Of a stretch of DNA of 64,000 nucleotides, positions 1 through 10,019 are shown in pieces; positions within the stretch are counted from its first letter, which is position 1, and every line of letters begins with the position of its first letter. The notes beneath the pieces were generated by a model. It had not been told where the DNA came from, made no database searches, and saw only the letters and a list, made by a program, of their open reading frames with translations. Source of the stretch: Gamsiella multidivaricata (lineage: Eukaryota > Mortierellomycota > Mortierellomycetes > Mortierellales > Mortierellaceae); assembly GCF_025024155.1 (NCBI RefSeq), contig NW_026251714.1, positions 620,001-684,000 of the forward strand, written 5' to 3'. A program made the position numbers and the translations under genes.

Positions 1-3000
1 AGATTCCAGAACCGTGGTTCCTCATCCTCCGAGACCATGCCCACTGGCGGCATGCCTGTCAGAAGCGAGTTGACATCTCGGGCTCGTGAAGCCTGGCATC
101 AAGGCGAGTCTCGCGCCGAGGAGATCGGAAACAATCTCCGTGAGGATGCACACGACAGTGCCCACAAGGCTCAGAACAGGTGGAACCAACACTCGCACGA
201 AGCACAAGATCACCTGGAACATGCCCGCCATGATGTCCACGACACGACACGAAAGGCTAAGCAGAAGGCATCGAGCGCCTCGTCCTGGTTCCACATCAAG
301 GCCGATGAGGTTGAGGATTCTGTCGAGGACAGGGCCAAAGAGGCACATCAATGGTGGAACAGCAAATCGTCCGAGGCCGAGACCAAAGTTAAGGATATGG
401 AATCCAAGGCCAAAAACGCGACCAAGGAGACCAAGCATTGGTTGAATGAAAAGTCCTCGGAAGCGGAAGACAAGGCCAAGGAGCTCCATGACAAGGCTGA
501 AGACGCCACAGAGCAGGTCAAGCACTGGTGGAACACCACTTCCTCTGAGGCCCAAGACAAGGCGAAGGAGCTCGAGGTCAAAGCCAAGGAGGCGACTAAA
601 GAGGCCAAGCACTGGTGGAGCAAGAGATCGGAGGATGTCGAGGAACTGAAGGAAAAGACTAAAGAAGTGTCCAAGCAGGCTGGCGAAAAGATCGAAGTGC
701 TCAAGGAAAAGTCCAAGGATGTCTCTAAGCAGGCCGGCGAGAAGTTGGATGAGCTCAAGGAAAAGTCCAAGGATGCCAAAGTCTGGGTTGAGGACAAGGC
801 TCATGACGCTGAGAAGGTGGTCGAGGATGTCTCTGCAAAGGCCACGGATGCAGCCAAAAAGACTAAGGATTGGGTGGAGGAAAAGCAGACCCAAGTCGAC
901 AAGAAGCTGGAGGCGTCGGTCAAGGATGCAGACGAATGGTGGAAGACCCAAGCTGCTGCGGAGGAGGAGAGGAACAAGGAATTTTTAGCTGCCGAGAAGA
1001 AGAGGGCCGAGAGGGCTTGGTTCCATCGTCGTTCTGAAGGCAAGGCTTTAACATCTCCATCAGCTGAGCATCATGATGATGAACATCCCCACAAGCGTTG
1101 GTGGTCCAGTCGTAAGGGTGCTGCCGGTGCAGTCGACACCGCCACAGCCTACACCACCAGCGACAGCTACATGGATGGTATTTTGGACACGAAAGACATT
1201 GCCGAACACGGGTCCTCAAACCGCTTCGACAAGGCCGAAGACGACCAGACCTCTGATCGTTATCACCCCTACCATCCTCGCACATGGGCCGAAGGAGATG
1301 CGTACTTGCTTGTTCGTCCCCGCGAGTCCGAATACTGGTCTAACGGCGAGGAAATGGGCACTGCTAATGTCCGGGATGTCGATTATTATACATATCCTGG
1401 CAGCTTTGCCGGAAGCTCCCTTGGTCGTTCATCTTGGTGGAGTCACCGCGCCTCCGAGAGTGAGCAGGCAATGTCATCCCTCAAGGACAAGGCAGAGTCG
1501 CTCGCCTGGGAAACCAAGCAGGCAGCCGAGAGAGCCGCTCTGGATTTCGCCAACCAGCTCGCCCACGAGCAGGCTGCACTCGAAAAGGCCGCCGAACAAG
1601 CCAGGCTTCGTGCTGAGGAAGCCGCTCGTCGAGCCAGGGCACAGAGCGAGATCCTCCTCCGCGAGCGTCAGGCAGCCGTCGAGAGAGCTGCCAAGGAGAT
1701 GGAGGCCCGGTTCGCAGCTCAGCAGTTGGCGGCTGAACGTGCAGCAGCCGATGTCAAGGCTAAGGCTCAAGCCTGGGAGGAAGAGCAGCGTCTCTTGGCC
1801 CAGCAGGCCGCCAAGGCTGTCGAGGAACGTCTCGCCCTTGAAAAGGTGGCTGCAGAGAAGACCGCTGCCCAGCTTAAGGCTCGTGCTGAAGATTGGGCGC
1901 GTCTGCAGAAGGAGCAAGCCGAGCATGCTGCCAAGGAGATCCATAGCCGCGTCCTTCATGAGACTGCCACAGCAGATAAGAATGCCAAGGAGACCAAAGC
2001 AGCCCTCGAGGCCAGAATCCAGGCGGAAAAGATCGAGGTCGAACACAAGGCTCGCGAGCTTGAAGAGAGAATTCGTTTGGAAAGGATCAACGAGGAGAAG
2101 GTGCAGGCAGAGCTGCGCTCACGCGCCGAAGCCATGGCCAAGAAGGCTGACCGAATCGCAACAGAGAAGGCTCAGGAGGCCGCGCTGGAGGCCAAACGTC
2201 GCGCTGAGGCTGCAGAACTCGCAAGGAAGCGCCACGCCGAGCTCGCTGCCAGGGAGATCGAGCATATGAAGGAGATTGAAAAGGCAGAAGCTATCGCTCG
2301 TGAGGCTAAGGCTCGCGCCGAGTCTCTATTGCAAGAGAAGAAGAAAGCTGGTGAGCGTGCTTTAAAGGACCTGGAGGAGCGCCTTGCTACTGAGCGCAAT
2401 GCAGCTGTTTCCCGCGAGGTCAATGCCCATGCTGATTCCCTGGCTGTCGAGAAGAGATTGACGGAAAGTCGCGCTGCGCGGGAGCTCCAGCAGAAGCATG
2501 TGCTGGAGCAGGCTGAGGCTGCTGCTCGCGATGCACGCGCCCGTGCCGATGCGTTGATCAAGGAGAAGAAGGTTATTGTTGAGAGCGCGTCCAGGGAGTT
2601 GCAGCAGAAACTGTCGCTCGAGAAGGCCGAGGCAACTGCTCTGGAGGCGAAGCGCCGTGCTGAGGCACTCTTAGCTGAGACGAAGCGCGCTGTTGAGAAA
2701 GAGGCCAAGTCTTCTTGGGGCTGGATCTGGCCATGGTCGTCGTCCTCGTCCTCTCCATCGGACGCTTCGGTCGAGGGTACAGCGAGTACCGGAAGCCTCA
2801 AGGAGCACGTTGTCGAGGATATCAAGCAGACCAAAGACGATATTCAGAGTGGTCTTTCACACATGAAAGAAACCGTCAGTGGTGGTTTCCCCACCCGAGC
2901 CAACGCAAGCAAGCAGTCTGACAAGGACACTGCCGCGACCGGCTCTACTGAACGCCGCTCATGGTGGTCTTCTGGTTCGTCATCTTCGGCTGCTCCCGAC

Positions 3001-3567
3001 AAGGCTAGCGAGCTCGGACGCAACGTCGAGGCCGCCGCCATCAAGGCCGAGAAGGATGTCAAGGCGCGCGCCTCACAGGTTGGAAAGGACGTGAACGAGA
3101 CTGCCAAGAAGGCTTACGACAATGTCGTCGATGCAGCCTCGACCGTTCAAGACCAGCGCTCTACTGTCCACGCAGCAGCACACGGTCATGAGCACCAGGG
3201 CCAAGCAACCACAGATGATCACCACCACCTGATGGATCACATCCGCGAGGATCTCCGCCAGACCAAGGAGGATATCCAGCATGGCGTTGAGCACTTGAAG
3301 GAGACCGTGTTTGGAGCCGAGCATGCTGCTGAAAAGGCCACGGAGCAGGCTAAGGGATGGTGGGGCTACAAGACTAAGGAGGCCGGAAAGAAGCTTGATA
3401 GTGCACAGGGGGAAGTGAATGCCGGCCTGAACAAGGCCGGAGAGAAGCTGCGCGAGATGGACCGCGAGGCCCGTGACTCTGACGCGGAGTTCTGGTTCAA
3501 GACGGAGCAGAAGCAGCAGCAGCAGCAGCAGCAGCGCGAGCGCCGTGAATCTGGACGCGCAATGTAG
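1..3567 (+). CDS. Giant Trp-punctuated alpha-helical repeat protein (LEA/perilipin-like), 5' end open
   Basis: I do not recognise a named family. The frame is open to the left edge, so the gene probably starts outside; the first ATG in view is at 37 and gives 1176 residues. From that ATG, residues 100-215 hold four copies of a 29-residue unit, each anchored by Trp (W106, W135, W164, W193) followed by Ser-Ser-Glu-Ala-type segments. Residues about 204-257 hold three 18-residue units built on LKEKSKDVSKQAGEK. Residues about 470-895 are a continuous Ala/Glu/Arg/Lys helix rich in AEAAARDARARAD-like text, likely a long coiled coil. A Trp patch (SSWGWIWPW) follows. Two copies of a QTKxDIQxGxxHxKETV motif lie near residues 927 and 1075, and a short polyQ precedes the stop. 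No signal peptide or membrane span is visible. The composition recalls group-3 LEA and lipid-droplet amphipathic helices; the function is unknown. An AATAAA-like site lies at 3593. Confidence 0.8.
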   Translation, partial: RFQNRGSSSSETMPTGGMPVRSELTSRAREAWHQGESRAEEIGNNLREDAHDSAHKAQNRWNQHSHEAQDHLEHARHDVHDTTRKAKQKASSASSWFHIKADEVEDSVEDRAKEAHQWWNSKSSEAETKVKDMESKAKNATKETKHWLNEKSSEAEDKAKELHDKAEDATEQVKHWWNTTSSEAQDKAKELEVKAKEATKEAKHWWSKRSEDVEELKEKTKEVSKQAGEKIEVLKEKSKDVSKQAGEKLDELKEKSKDAKVWVEDKAHDAEKVVEDVSAKATDAAKKTKDWVEEKQTQVDKKLEASVKDADEWWKTQAAAEEERNKEFLAAEKKRAERAWFHRRSEGKALTSPSAEHHDDEHPHKRWWSSRKGAAGAVDTATAYTTSDSYMDGILDTKDIAEHGSSNRFDKAEDDQTSDRYHPYHPRTWAEGDAYLLVRPRESEYWSNGEEMGTANVRDVDYYTYPGSFAGSSLGRSSWWSHRASESEQAMSSLKDKAESLAWETKQAAERAALDFANQLAHEQAALEKAAEQARLRAEEAARRARAQSEILLRERQAAVERAAKEMEARFAAQQLAAERAAADVKAKAQAWEEEQRLLAQQAAKAVEERLALEKVAAEKTAAQLKARAEDWARLQKEQAEHAAKEIHSRVLHETATADKNAKETKAALEARIQAEKIEVEHKARELEERIRLERINEEKVQAELRSRAEAMAKKADRIATEKAQEAALEAKRRAEAAELARKRHAELAAREIEHMKEIEKAEAIAREAKARAESLLQEKKKAGERALKDLEERLATERNAAVSREVNAHADSLAVEKRLTESRAARELQQKHVLEQAEAAARDARARADALIKEKKVIVESASRELQQKLSLEKAEATALEAKRRAEALLAETKRAVEKEAKSSWGWIWPWSSSSSSPSDASVEGTASTGSLKEHVVEDIKQTKDDIQSGLSHMKETVSGGFPTRANASKQSDKDTAATGSTERRSWWSSGSSSSAAPDKASELGRNVEAAAIKAEKDVKARASQVGKDVNETAKKAYDNVVDAASTVQDQRSTVHAAAHGHEHQGQATTDDHHHLMDHIREDLRQTKEDIQHGVEHLKETVFGAEHAAEKATEQAKGWWGYKTKEAGKKLDSAQGEVNAGLNKAGEKLREMDREARDSDAEFWFKTEQKQQQQQQQRERRESGRAM

Positions 3568-3721
3568 TATCTAATTTTGGCACTATATTAGAAATAAATG
3601 CGGGGTGACTGTGTGCACTCAGAACATATGCTCGTTCGTTCGTTCATTTCATTTCGTTCATTTCGTTCATTCCACTTGCACGACCCAACTCAACAGATCT
3701 TTCAATCAAACACATTGGACA

Positions 3722-4481
3722 ATGGCCAACAGCAACAACAAGCGATCCTTTGTCGTCAGCGACTCGGACGACGGCAACGATAGCGACGCAGATTTCACCC
3801 CCAAGGTCTGTCTTACTGGATAGGGCGAGGACCCGTTTCTTCATTGCTGCCTCGCAAGCCTGCTGACTACCGTCCCCACAACTCTGTGCGTAACGCACTA
3901 GAATGGAAAGGCAAACCCATCAGCGTACGAAATCATTGACGATGGCGAGAGCGAAGCTGAGGAGCCCAAAATCGCCACGGAGATGGAGGGAAGTGTACAG
4001 AAGAAAGTCAAGGTCCAGAAGGTAGCCCGACCTGTTTCATCATTCCGCCTTGTACCTAATATCCTTTTCTCAAAGCATCTAAAACTTATTGTTGTCCTGG
4101 ATACTGAACTCTTTAGACATCGGCTGCAAAGCAGAACAGCGAGGGCGAGACATTCTTCGAGGTACGCAGGTTGACTGTTCTATTCAAGGCATCCTTCCTC
4201 AACCAACCAAGCGGTCTTAATATCAGTCCCACCGACTTGATCTCATCTCAACTCATCTCTATGCTTGTCCCACAACAATTCAATAGCTCGGCCCAAAGAA
4301 GCGACTGACAGTCCGGTCATGGCAGAAGAATACTTTGATCGATTTCCGGGAATATTACACCGACAAGGGAGGTGAATCCAAACCCGGAAAAAAGGGCATC
4401 TCCCTGACCACGGAACAGTTTCAATACATTCTCGATCACGCTTCCGAGATCAATAGGGCTATCAAGTCCATTCAATCCTGA
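3722..4481 (+). CDS. SUB1: Transcriptional coactivator p15/PC4 (Sub1)
   Basis: Four exons: 3722-3805, 3902-4021, 4117-4161 and 4287-4481, joining in phase 0 to give 147 residues. The N-terminus is acidic and Ser-rich (SDSDDGNDSDADF). The C-terminal half is the PC4 single-stranded-DNA-binding fold: FFELGPKKRLTVRSW, then LIDFREYY, then a Gly/Lys loop (GKKGISLTTEQF) and a final helix ending IKSIQS. PC4/Sub1 family proteins bind melted promoter DNA and support RNA polymerase II initiation, re-initiation and genome stability. All introns are GT-AG and 73-125 nt long. The start is the first ATG after a pyrimidine-rich leader. It lies 154 bp downstream of the preceding stop, same strand. Length and domain order match fungal Sub1, so the call is secure. 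Confidence 0.95.
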
Positions 4482-4903
4482 GTAAACCAAGCAGAGCCGA
4501 ACTAGGAGCCTCCTGCCTGCATCGAGTACAGTAGAAAGTAGCAACCTTACTTGATGGCAGTTGCTAATGAAGGGATCTCGTTTGCGATCTTGATCAAAGA
4601 TTCCAAGCATGGATCCATACAGGGTGAACATCAAGCCATTGTTATCCCTACATCCATCGATTGCATATCAAATGAACAAAACAAAAGTTCTTTATGTCAA
4701 GCTGAGAGGAAACAAGAAAAAGTTCAGTGCTATGCATGCATGTTGAAAACATAAAAAGGTCGAGGTCGAAGTTGCATGGTGGTGAGAGTGTTGGTATGCA
4801 TGATATGCCACCACGCCAACGACAGAGACAAGAGAGGGATGAAATATACACCGCAGCGACAGTTCGAAGAAAAGAGAATCAAAGAGTTGTCGATGATGCG
4901 TTC
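4482..4903. other. Convergent intergenic region, no gene seen
   Basis: This is the space between the 3' ends of SUB1 (plus) and SEC66 (minus). I see only A-rich text around 4745-4760 that could serve 3'-end formation, and no open frame with coding character. Confidence 0.6.
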
Positions 4904-5857
4904 CTACGCAGACGCCTCAACAGGGGTCTCCTTTGGTGCTGCTGACGACTTGGTAGCAGCGGCGGCCTCCTTCTTCGACTTTGCAGCCTTGTTCTGTTCC
5001 TTGCGCTGATCACGAAGGGCCTGCTTGCGAGCCTCCTCCTCCTTCCTGACGGCGAGTTCCTTCTGCAACTGCTTTGTCTTCTCATGCATGACCTATAAAC
5101 ATTGCCAACGAAAAGAAAGAAGAAAAAAAGCGAGCAAAGCAAATTAGTTGATGAAGCTTCATATCACTAAAGAATACCAATTGGAAACACAGCCCAGATC
5201 CTTACCATTTCGCTGGCAGTCTGGAGAATAGTCTGACCCCAACCCTCCTTAAAAGTATTCGCCTCCTCAATAACAGCCATGATCTCCGCCTCAAGTTCCT
5301 TTTCCGAGAGAGTGAACTGGGTCCAGATATCGTCACCGACGGTGCCCTGTTTGACGAGATTGGCAAGGACCTGCTTATCCTCACGCATAGACAAAACGCG
5401 GACTACGTCCTCCATGGCCCGACGGAGCAGGGCTGCTGTCAATTGGGGTTCGGTCGCCTCGGGTTCCGTCTGTTGGAGGAGGGCGATGTATTGGTTGCGG
5501 GCAACGTGTTCACCGAACCAGGGCTCTGCGTCGTTGATGGCTAAAGACAGACGAAACAAAGTGTCAGTTGCGTGTGTGGCCAGTTTATTGTTTTCCTACG
5601 TCGCCCCTTTTATCATTTTCGCCTCTTCATTTAGTCAGGATGAGGAAGGAGTCATCTCGATCACCGGCCTGTCCATCCACTTCTGTTGTTGCTGCTGCTG
5701 CTGCTGTTGTTGTTGTTGTCACTGCTGCTGTTGTATGTGTACGCAAAAGTGAAAGGGCTCACTCACCCAGCTTTCTATTCTTCCAAAAGTATCCAAAGAC
5801 GCGCATGGAGAGGATCCATCCTCCGATGTAGATGATTGCGAGCCAGACTGATCCCAT
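4904..5857 (-). CDS. SEC66: ER translocation complex subunit Sec66/Sec71
   Basis: Three exons on the minus strand: 5857-5767, 5540-5206 and 5092-4904, giving 204 residues, close to the roughly 206 of yeast Sec66. The N-terminus carries one hydrophobic span (VWLAIIYIGGWILS) followed by a basic stretch. Next comes the conserved cytosolic part: DAEPWFGEH, RNQYIALLQQ, LLRRAMEDVVRVL and FKEGWGQTILQTASEMV. The tail is a Lys/Glu helix ending in Ala-rich sequence. In the family, Sec66 is part of the Sec62/63 complex that drives post-translational import into the ER. The start ATG directly precedes the membrane anchor; a longer upstream frame has no such logic. Intron 1 (5766-5541) is rich in Gln-like trinucleotide repeats on the plus strand. 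Confidence 0.95.
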
Positions 5858-6117
5858 CCTTGAAGAGCGATGACTGTATGTGTTGCGAGGTGGTGTTGAG
5901 AGATTCGGGGAGAAGAAAGGAGAGGGTGAGCAAAGGAGTGAACAGGGACCAGAATAGCACTGGTCTCCTAATGAAATATGCATTGTCGGAATTTGATTGG
6001 CTGCCTTGGATTTTATTACTTTTGCTCCACGTCTGCACAGTCTGTGGATAGAACTGGGCAGCTCTATCTTACATTGGCAGCTATGCGGCATGCGTGTCGA
6101 GGGAGAAGTATGTGGCC

Positions 6118-7041
6118 CTAGTTGATCTTGGTCGCCTTGAACCTCAAGCGCACATACATGATATACCAAACGCCCTCATCCTGCGAGAACCTCAAGTTGC
6201 TCTGCACCTCCTCCAAAATCTCCTGTCTCTGCTTCTCATCGCCCTCAAATGGCTTGAAGAACATGAACCCGAAGGTATCACACCATCCCGCCACATCCGT
6301 CGACAAGGCCGTGTACCTCGGGATCAACTCGATCGAATCCACCTTGAACCCATTTTCCTCCAACATACGCGCATAGGTCTTGGCGCCAGGAAAAAACCAA
6401 GGATCATAAGGCTCCGGATCAACACCGCGTTTTCTCAAGGCCGCGTGGAGTTGTGAACGTACTTCAGCTACGTTCATATGGCCACCCATCTCAGCGACGA
6501 ATCGGCCCTGAGGCTTGAGGCACTTGTTCACGCCCTGGATGACGCGCACAGGGTCCTTCTTCATCCAGTGCAAGGCTACAATATCATGTCGTTTCGAAAA
6601 AATAAAGACGAACAGTCAGCGAGAAATTGCATCGACAGAACACATTTCAAGCGCACCTCTTACAAACTCACCGGCGTTCGAAAAGACAGCATCGAACTGC
6701 CCATTCGCCAACGGATGCTCGATCAGATCATGGCCATCGACGACTTGAGCGTCTTTGCAACCAATCTTCGTCGCGGCCGCAATCATTTCCGCACTCGAAT
6801 CAATCGCGACCACAGACTTGCATCGCTTCTCGAGATCGATCGTCAAGACGCCATCGCCAGCACCGAGATCGAGGATGTGTTCGTTCGGCTGGGGGTCCAA
6901 GAGTTTGAGGACGGGCGCGCCGAGCACGGGGACGAAGGACGCGTTCTTGGCGTACTTTTGAGACGACCAGCTGTCCTTGGTTTCGGTACCAGCGGCGGCG
7001 GCGACGGAAGTGGAGGGCACTGAGGGACTTGGCTCGGTCAT
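6118..7041 (-). CDS. Class I SAM-dependent methyltransferase (type 11, trans-aconitate-methyltransferase-like)
   Basis: Two exons, 7041-6672 and 6575-6118, give 275 residues. Motif I is HILDLGAGDGVLT. The acidic ribose-binding residue is in VVAIDSS. The post-motif segment spans the splice junction as SNAALHWM, which is typical of the trans-aconitate methyltransferase / methyltransf_11 group. The C-terminus keeps RFVAEMGGHMN and a FMFFKPFEG segment, as in many fungal proteins of this group. The substrate cannot be read from sequence. A TATAAAAG on the sense strand at 7168-7161 lies about 120 bp upstream of the ATG and supports the start. The intron is 96 nt. There is no signal peptide, so it is probably cytosolic. 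Confidence 0.88.
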
Positions 7042-7603
7042 GGTTTCTTGGGGAAGGTACTGGGAGCGGGTGTTTAGTGTGTTGTTGTATTTGTGAGGTA
7101 TATGGGGATGAAGCGTGTGTGTGTTTGAGGAGAAGAGGGATGGGCTGGCCGGGTATACTCCTTTTATATGTTCCGGTGGAAACCTTAACGTGAGTCAGGT
7201 CTGTCTAAGCACCTTTATCGCGTCTGCTCTGTCCGCAGTCGTTTGTTGATGCGAGTACAATATGAAGAATATGAAGGAGGACACAAGTGGGAGTGGCTCA
7301 TGGGGGTCTAGAATCAATGGTCGACCCGGTGATTGCTCATAACTGTCAGAGATACAGATAACAATTGTGTACAGCAGTAGCCATGTGTCATTTCCGGCCT
7401 AGACATCCCAGGAGATACGTCTGTAGTCTGCTTGGACAGATGGAGGTCTTATGGGGTATGTACGAGACTTGTAAGTCGATCGTGGCTCAGGTACAGCGCC
7501 AGCCCTCAGTTGGCGCGTTGTGGCAGCATCAGTCGTCTCCATTTCCACGGCCATAAGAGTCCTTTCGTAGTACCCACAGACACATGGACTACCAAAGACT
7601 ATG

Positions 7604-7688
<85 letters not shown>

Positions 7689-8122
7689 CACTACTCTGCG
7701 ATGGAGGGGTGGATGATTGGACAGGCTAAGAATAAGGAGAACCCAATTGGTCAGTACACGACAAAAGAGGTCGAGGAGTGGAATTTGGTGGCGCTGGAAA
7801 AGAAGGAAACGACAGGAGCGTGGGAAGTTTCGAGGCCTGACAGGCTGCAGAGACGAGTGCGATTGTAGTCTATCGTATCCTCTTTTCTCAGCGCAGCACA
7901 TGTCATGGAGCCCACAGCCGCACTCGCAGATACTAAATGCCGTTCTCCACCTTTCTACTGTGCACTGCGGGCTGAGGATGGAGGGGATATGGCCATAAAA
8001 TGAGAAGGGACCCTCGCATTCTTTGGCGGGTACTTTTACACAACCTTCTTTTCACAACACTTCATCTCTCATCCCCTCCTGCTCGCTCATCCACTCATTC
8101 ACACTCCACCTTCATCCCGAAA
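7042..8122. other. Divergent intergenic region with a (TAC)n microsatellite
   Basis: This is the promoter space between the minus-strand methyltransferase and the plus-strand PLP enzyme. It holds the methyltransferase TATA element (7161-7168), a long TAC trinucleotide array (7605-7688), and a CCATAAAATG box near 7990 that could serve the plus-strand gene. Open frames across the array (poly-Tyr, poly-Thr, poly-Val) are artefacts of the repeat. Confidence 0.7.
7605..7688. repeat. (TAC)28 microsatellite
   Basis: About 28 near-perfect TAC units, decaying into CCACTAC at the right end. It lies roughly 430 bp upstream of the PLP-enzyme ATG. Confidence 0.98.
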
Positions 8123-9688
8123 ATGACATTGCTCTCCTCGGAACTGCCCACTGCATCTAACCCTGGCCCCTTTGGCCGCAAGCAGCTCCAGAACTTCCTC
8201 TTTCCCGAGGGGTTCACCCAGTACAACCATGGCTCCTTTGGTAAGGCACACCCTCTGCCACCATTTAATTTTTTTTCTTCTGCGATCTCAGGCACACACA
8301 ACACATAACATTTACTCTATATGGAACCAATGGCTTATGTTTCCTCCATCCTCAATGACTAAACTACTCCAGGGGCATTCCCAAAGGTCGTTCAGGACGA
8401 TATGTTTGCCTGGCACAACCGCGCTGAGCGCGACATCGGTAAGCTCCGCTCTACCTCTCCTTTGTTCGCACCACCAAGATTTGTTCGGTTGGAAATGGAT
8501 ACATAGTGACTCATGAGCAACTGACAATCACTCTCTCTTCCTTCAGACCGCTGGATGCGTCGCGACTTGAAGAACGCGCTCACAGACACCCGCGCCAAAA
8601 TTTCAGACCTCATCCAATGCGACAAGGACGAGCTCGCTCTTGTGGCCAATACCACCGTAGGCGTCAACACCGTCCTCCGTTCGCTGCAGTTCCAGCCCGG
8701 CGACAGGATCCTCCAGCTCTCGACCGGCTACATCTCTGTCGACAAAACTGTCCGCTATATCTGCGATACACACGAGGATGTCAAGATTATCGAGGTTCCC
8801 ATCACGTTCCCTATAACGGACAAGGAGCTGATTGACAAAGTTGAGGATGCTGTCAAGACTCACCAGCGACTCAAGGACGGATCCAGAATTCGACTGGCCA
8901 TGGTCGATTGGATCTCGAGTGTGCCCGCGATCTTGCATCCTGTAAAGCAGCTGGTCGAGTTGCTGCAGAGCTATGGGATCTTGGTCTATGTCGATGGCGC
9001 GCATTCGATCGGACAGGTTCATGTTGACCTTGGGGATCTCCGCCCAGACTTTTACATTACCAACTGCCACAAAGTAAACCAGAGATAGATCTGACTTCAT
9101 TGTTGATTTCTTGACTAGAGCAAGATCCAGAGTATTCACTCTTTTATTTGCTCTTCGAAATAGTGGCTCTTCAGCGTCCGTGGTTCTGCTGTGCTGTATG
9201 TACCTAAGCGCCACCAGCATTTGATCCACCCAACTGCTATCACAAGTGACTACAAGACCGGCTTTGAGAACGAGTTTGCCTGGTCCGGCACCCAGGATTA
9301 CTCCTCGCTCATGTCCATCGGTGCAGCCATTCATTTCCGTAAGCAGTACGGCGAAGATGCTATCATCTCCTACACACATTCACTGGCTCTGGAGGCCGGA
9401 AAGGTCATGGCCAAGATTCTCAACACCAACACCATGACCCCCGAAGACCACCAGGTTGCCAACATGGTCAATATCCGTCTGCCGATCAAAAATCCGAATC
9501 ATCCAAAGGTCAATCCTCAGTACTTTATGGAGACCTTGATGGACCGCTTTGGCGTATTTACCCCAGCATTTAAGCATGGCGAGCATTGGTGGACTCGCAT
9601 CTCTGCACAGATCTATCTCGAGGTCGAGGACTTCGTGCGTCTGGGTAATATTTGGAAAGAGGTCATTGACGAGATCAATGCTGAGTAG
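8123..9688 (+). CDS. Class-V PLP-dependent enzyme (isopenicillin-N-epimerase-like; possible Egt2-type C-S lyase)
   Basis: Four exons: 8123-8240, 8373-8438, 8547-9073 and 9164-9688, giving 411 residues. The N-terminus has the family signature YNHGSFG. VANTTVGVNTVLRSL forms the cofactor phosphate-binding region. VYVDGAHSIGQ carries the Asp that contacts the pyridine nitrogen. The PLP lysine is K237 in TNCHK, placed exactly at the exon 3/4 junction and followed by WLFSVRGSAVLY. ENEFAWSGTQDYSS is also conserved. Class-V family members include cysteine desulfurases, isopenicillin-N epimerase-like proteins and the fungal ergothioneine lyase Egt2; I cannot choose among them, though Egt2-like is plausible for a fungus. 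The start is the first ATG after a TC-rich leader. Confidence 0.9.
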
Positions 9689-10019
9689 AAGATATAAATA
9701 CCCCGATCATTGCTGCAGAGCATCTATAAATGAACTCGTATACAATATATCCAAATGCGTGTGAAAGGTTGTTTTATATGATGTCGCGTTGTGAGTTACG
9801 GCCAAGCGTCTTTTCCCTTGTTTCCAACGTCTTGAGGACTTTTTTTTTTCTCAGCGAACTGTTACGCCCGGATTTTTCTCACCTCATTCTCACTCACGCC
9901 ATTGCTGATACAGACTGACTCTTTGAAGCCTAACGCTCTTCACTTTTCATTCTCTTTGTATTGGGCACCTTTCTAACTGCTTCTCGTTGGCATTTCTTTT
10001 TCTGCAATGACATTTCAGG
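9689..10019. other. Short intergenic leader region
   Basis: It holds the 3' end of the PLP gene and a TC-rich leader for the next gene. A CTAAC sequence near 9974 followed by a TTTCAG at 10013-10018 could be a branch point and acceptor of a 5'-UTR intron, but no clear donor is seen. Confidence 0.4.

Noticed and set aside
22..951. Long Leu-rich minus-strand frame opposite the helical repeat protein
   Set aside because: It is the reverse complement of Lys/Glu/Ala-rich coding sequence; no start context or family match, and the plus strand has clear repeat structure.
7584..7868. Poly-Tyr, poly-Thr and poly-Val frames
   Set aside because: They are translations of the TAC microsatellite in its different frames.
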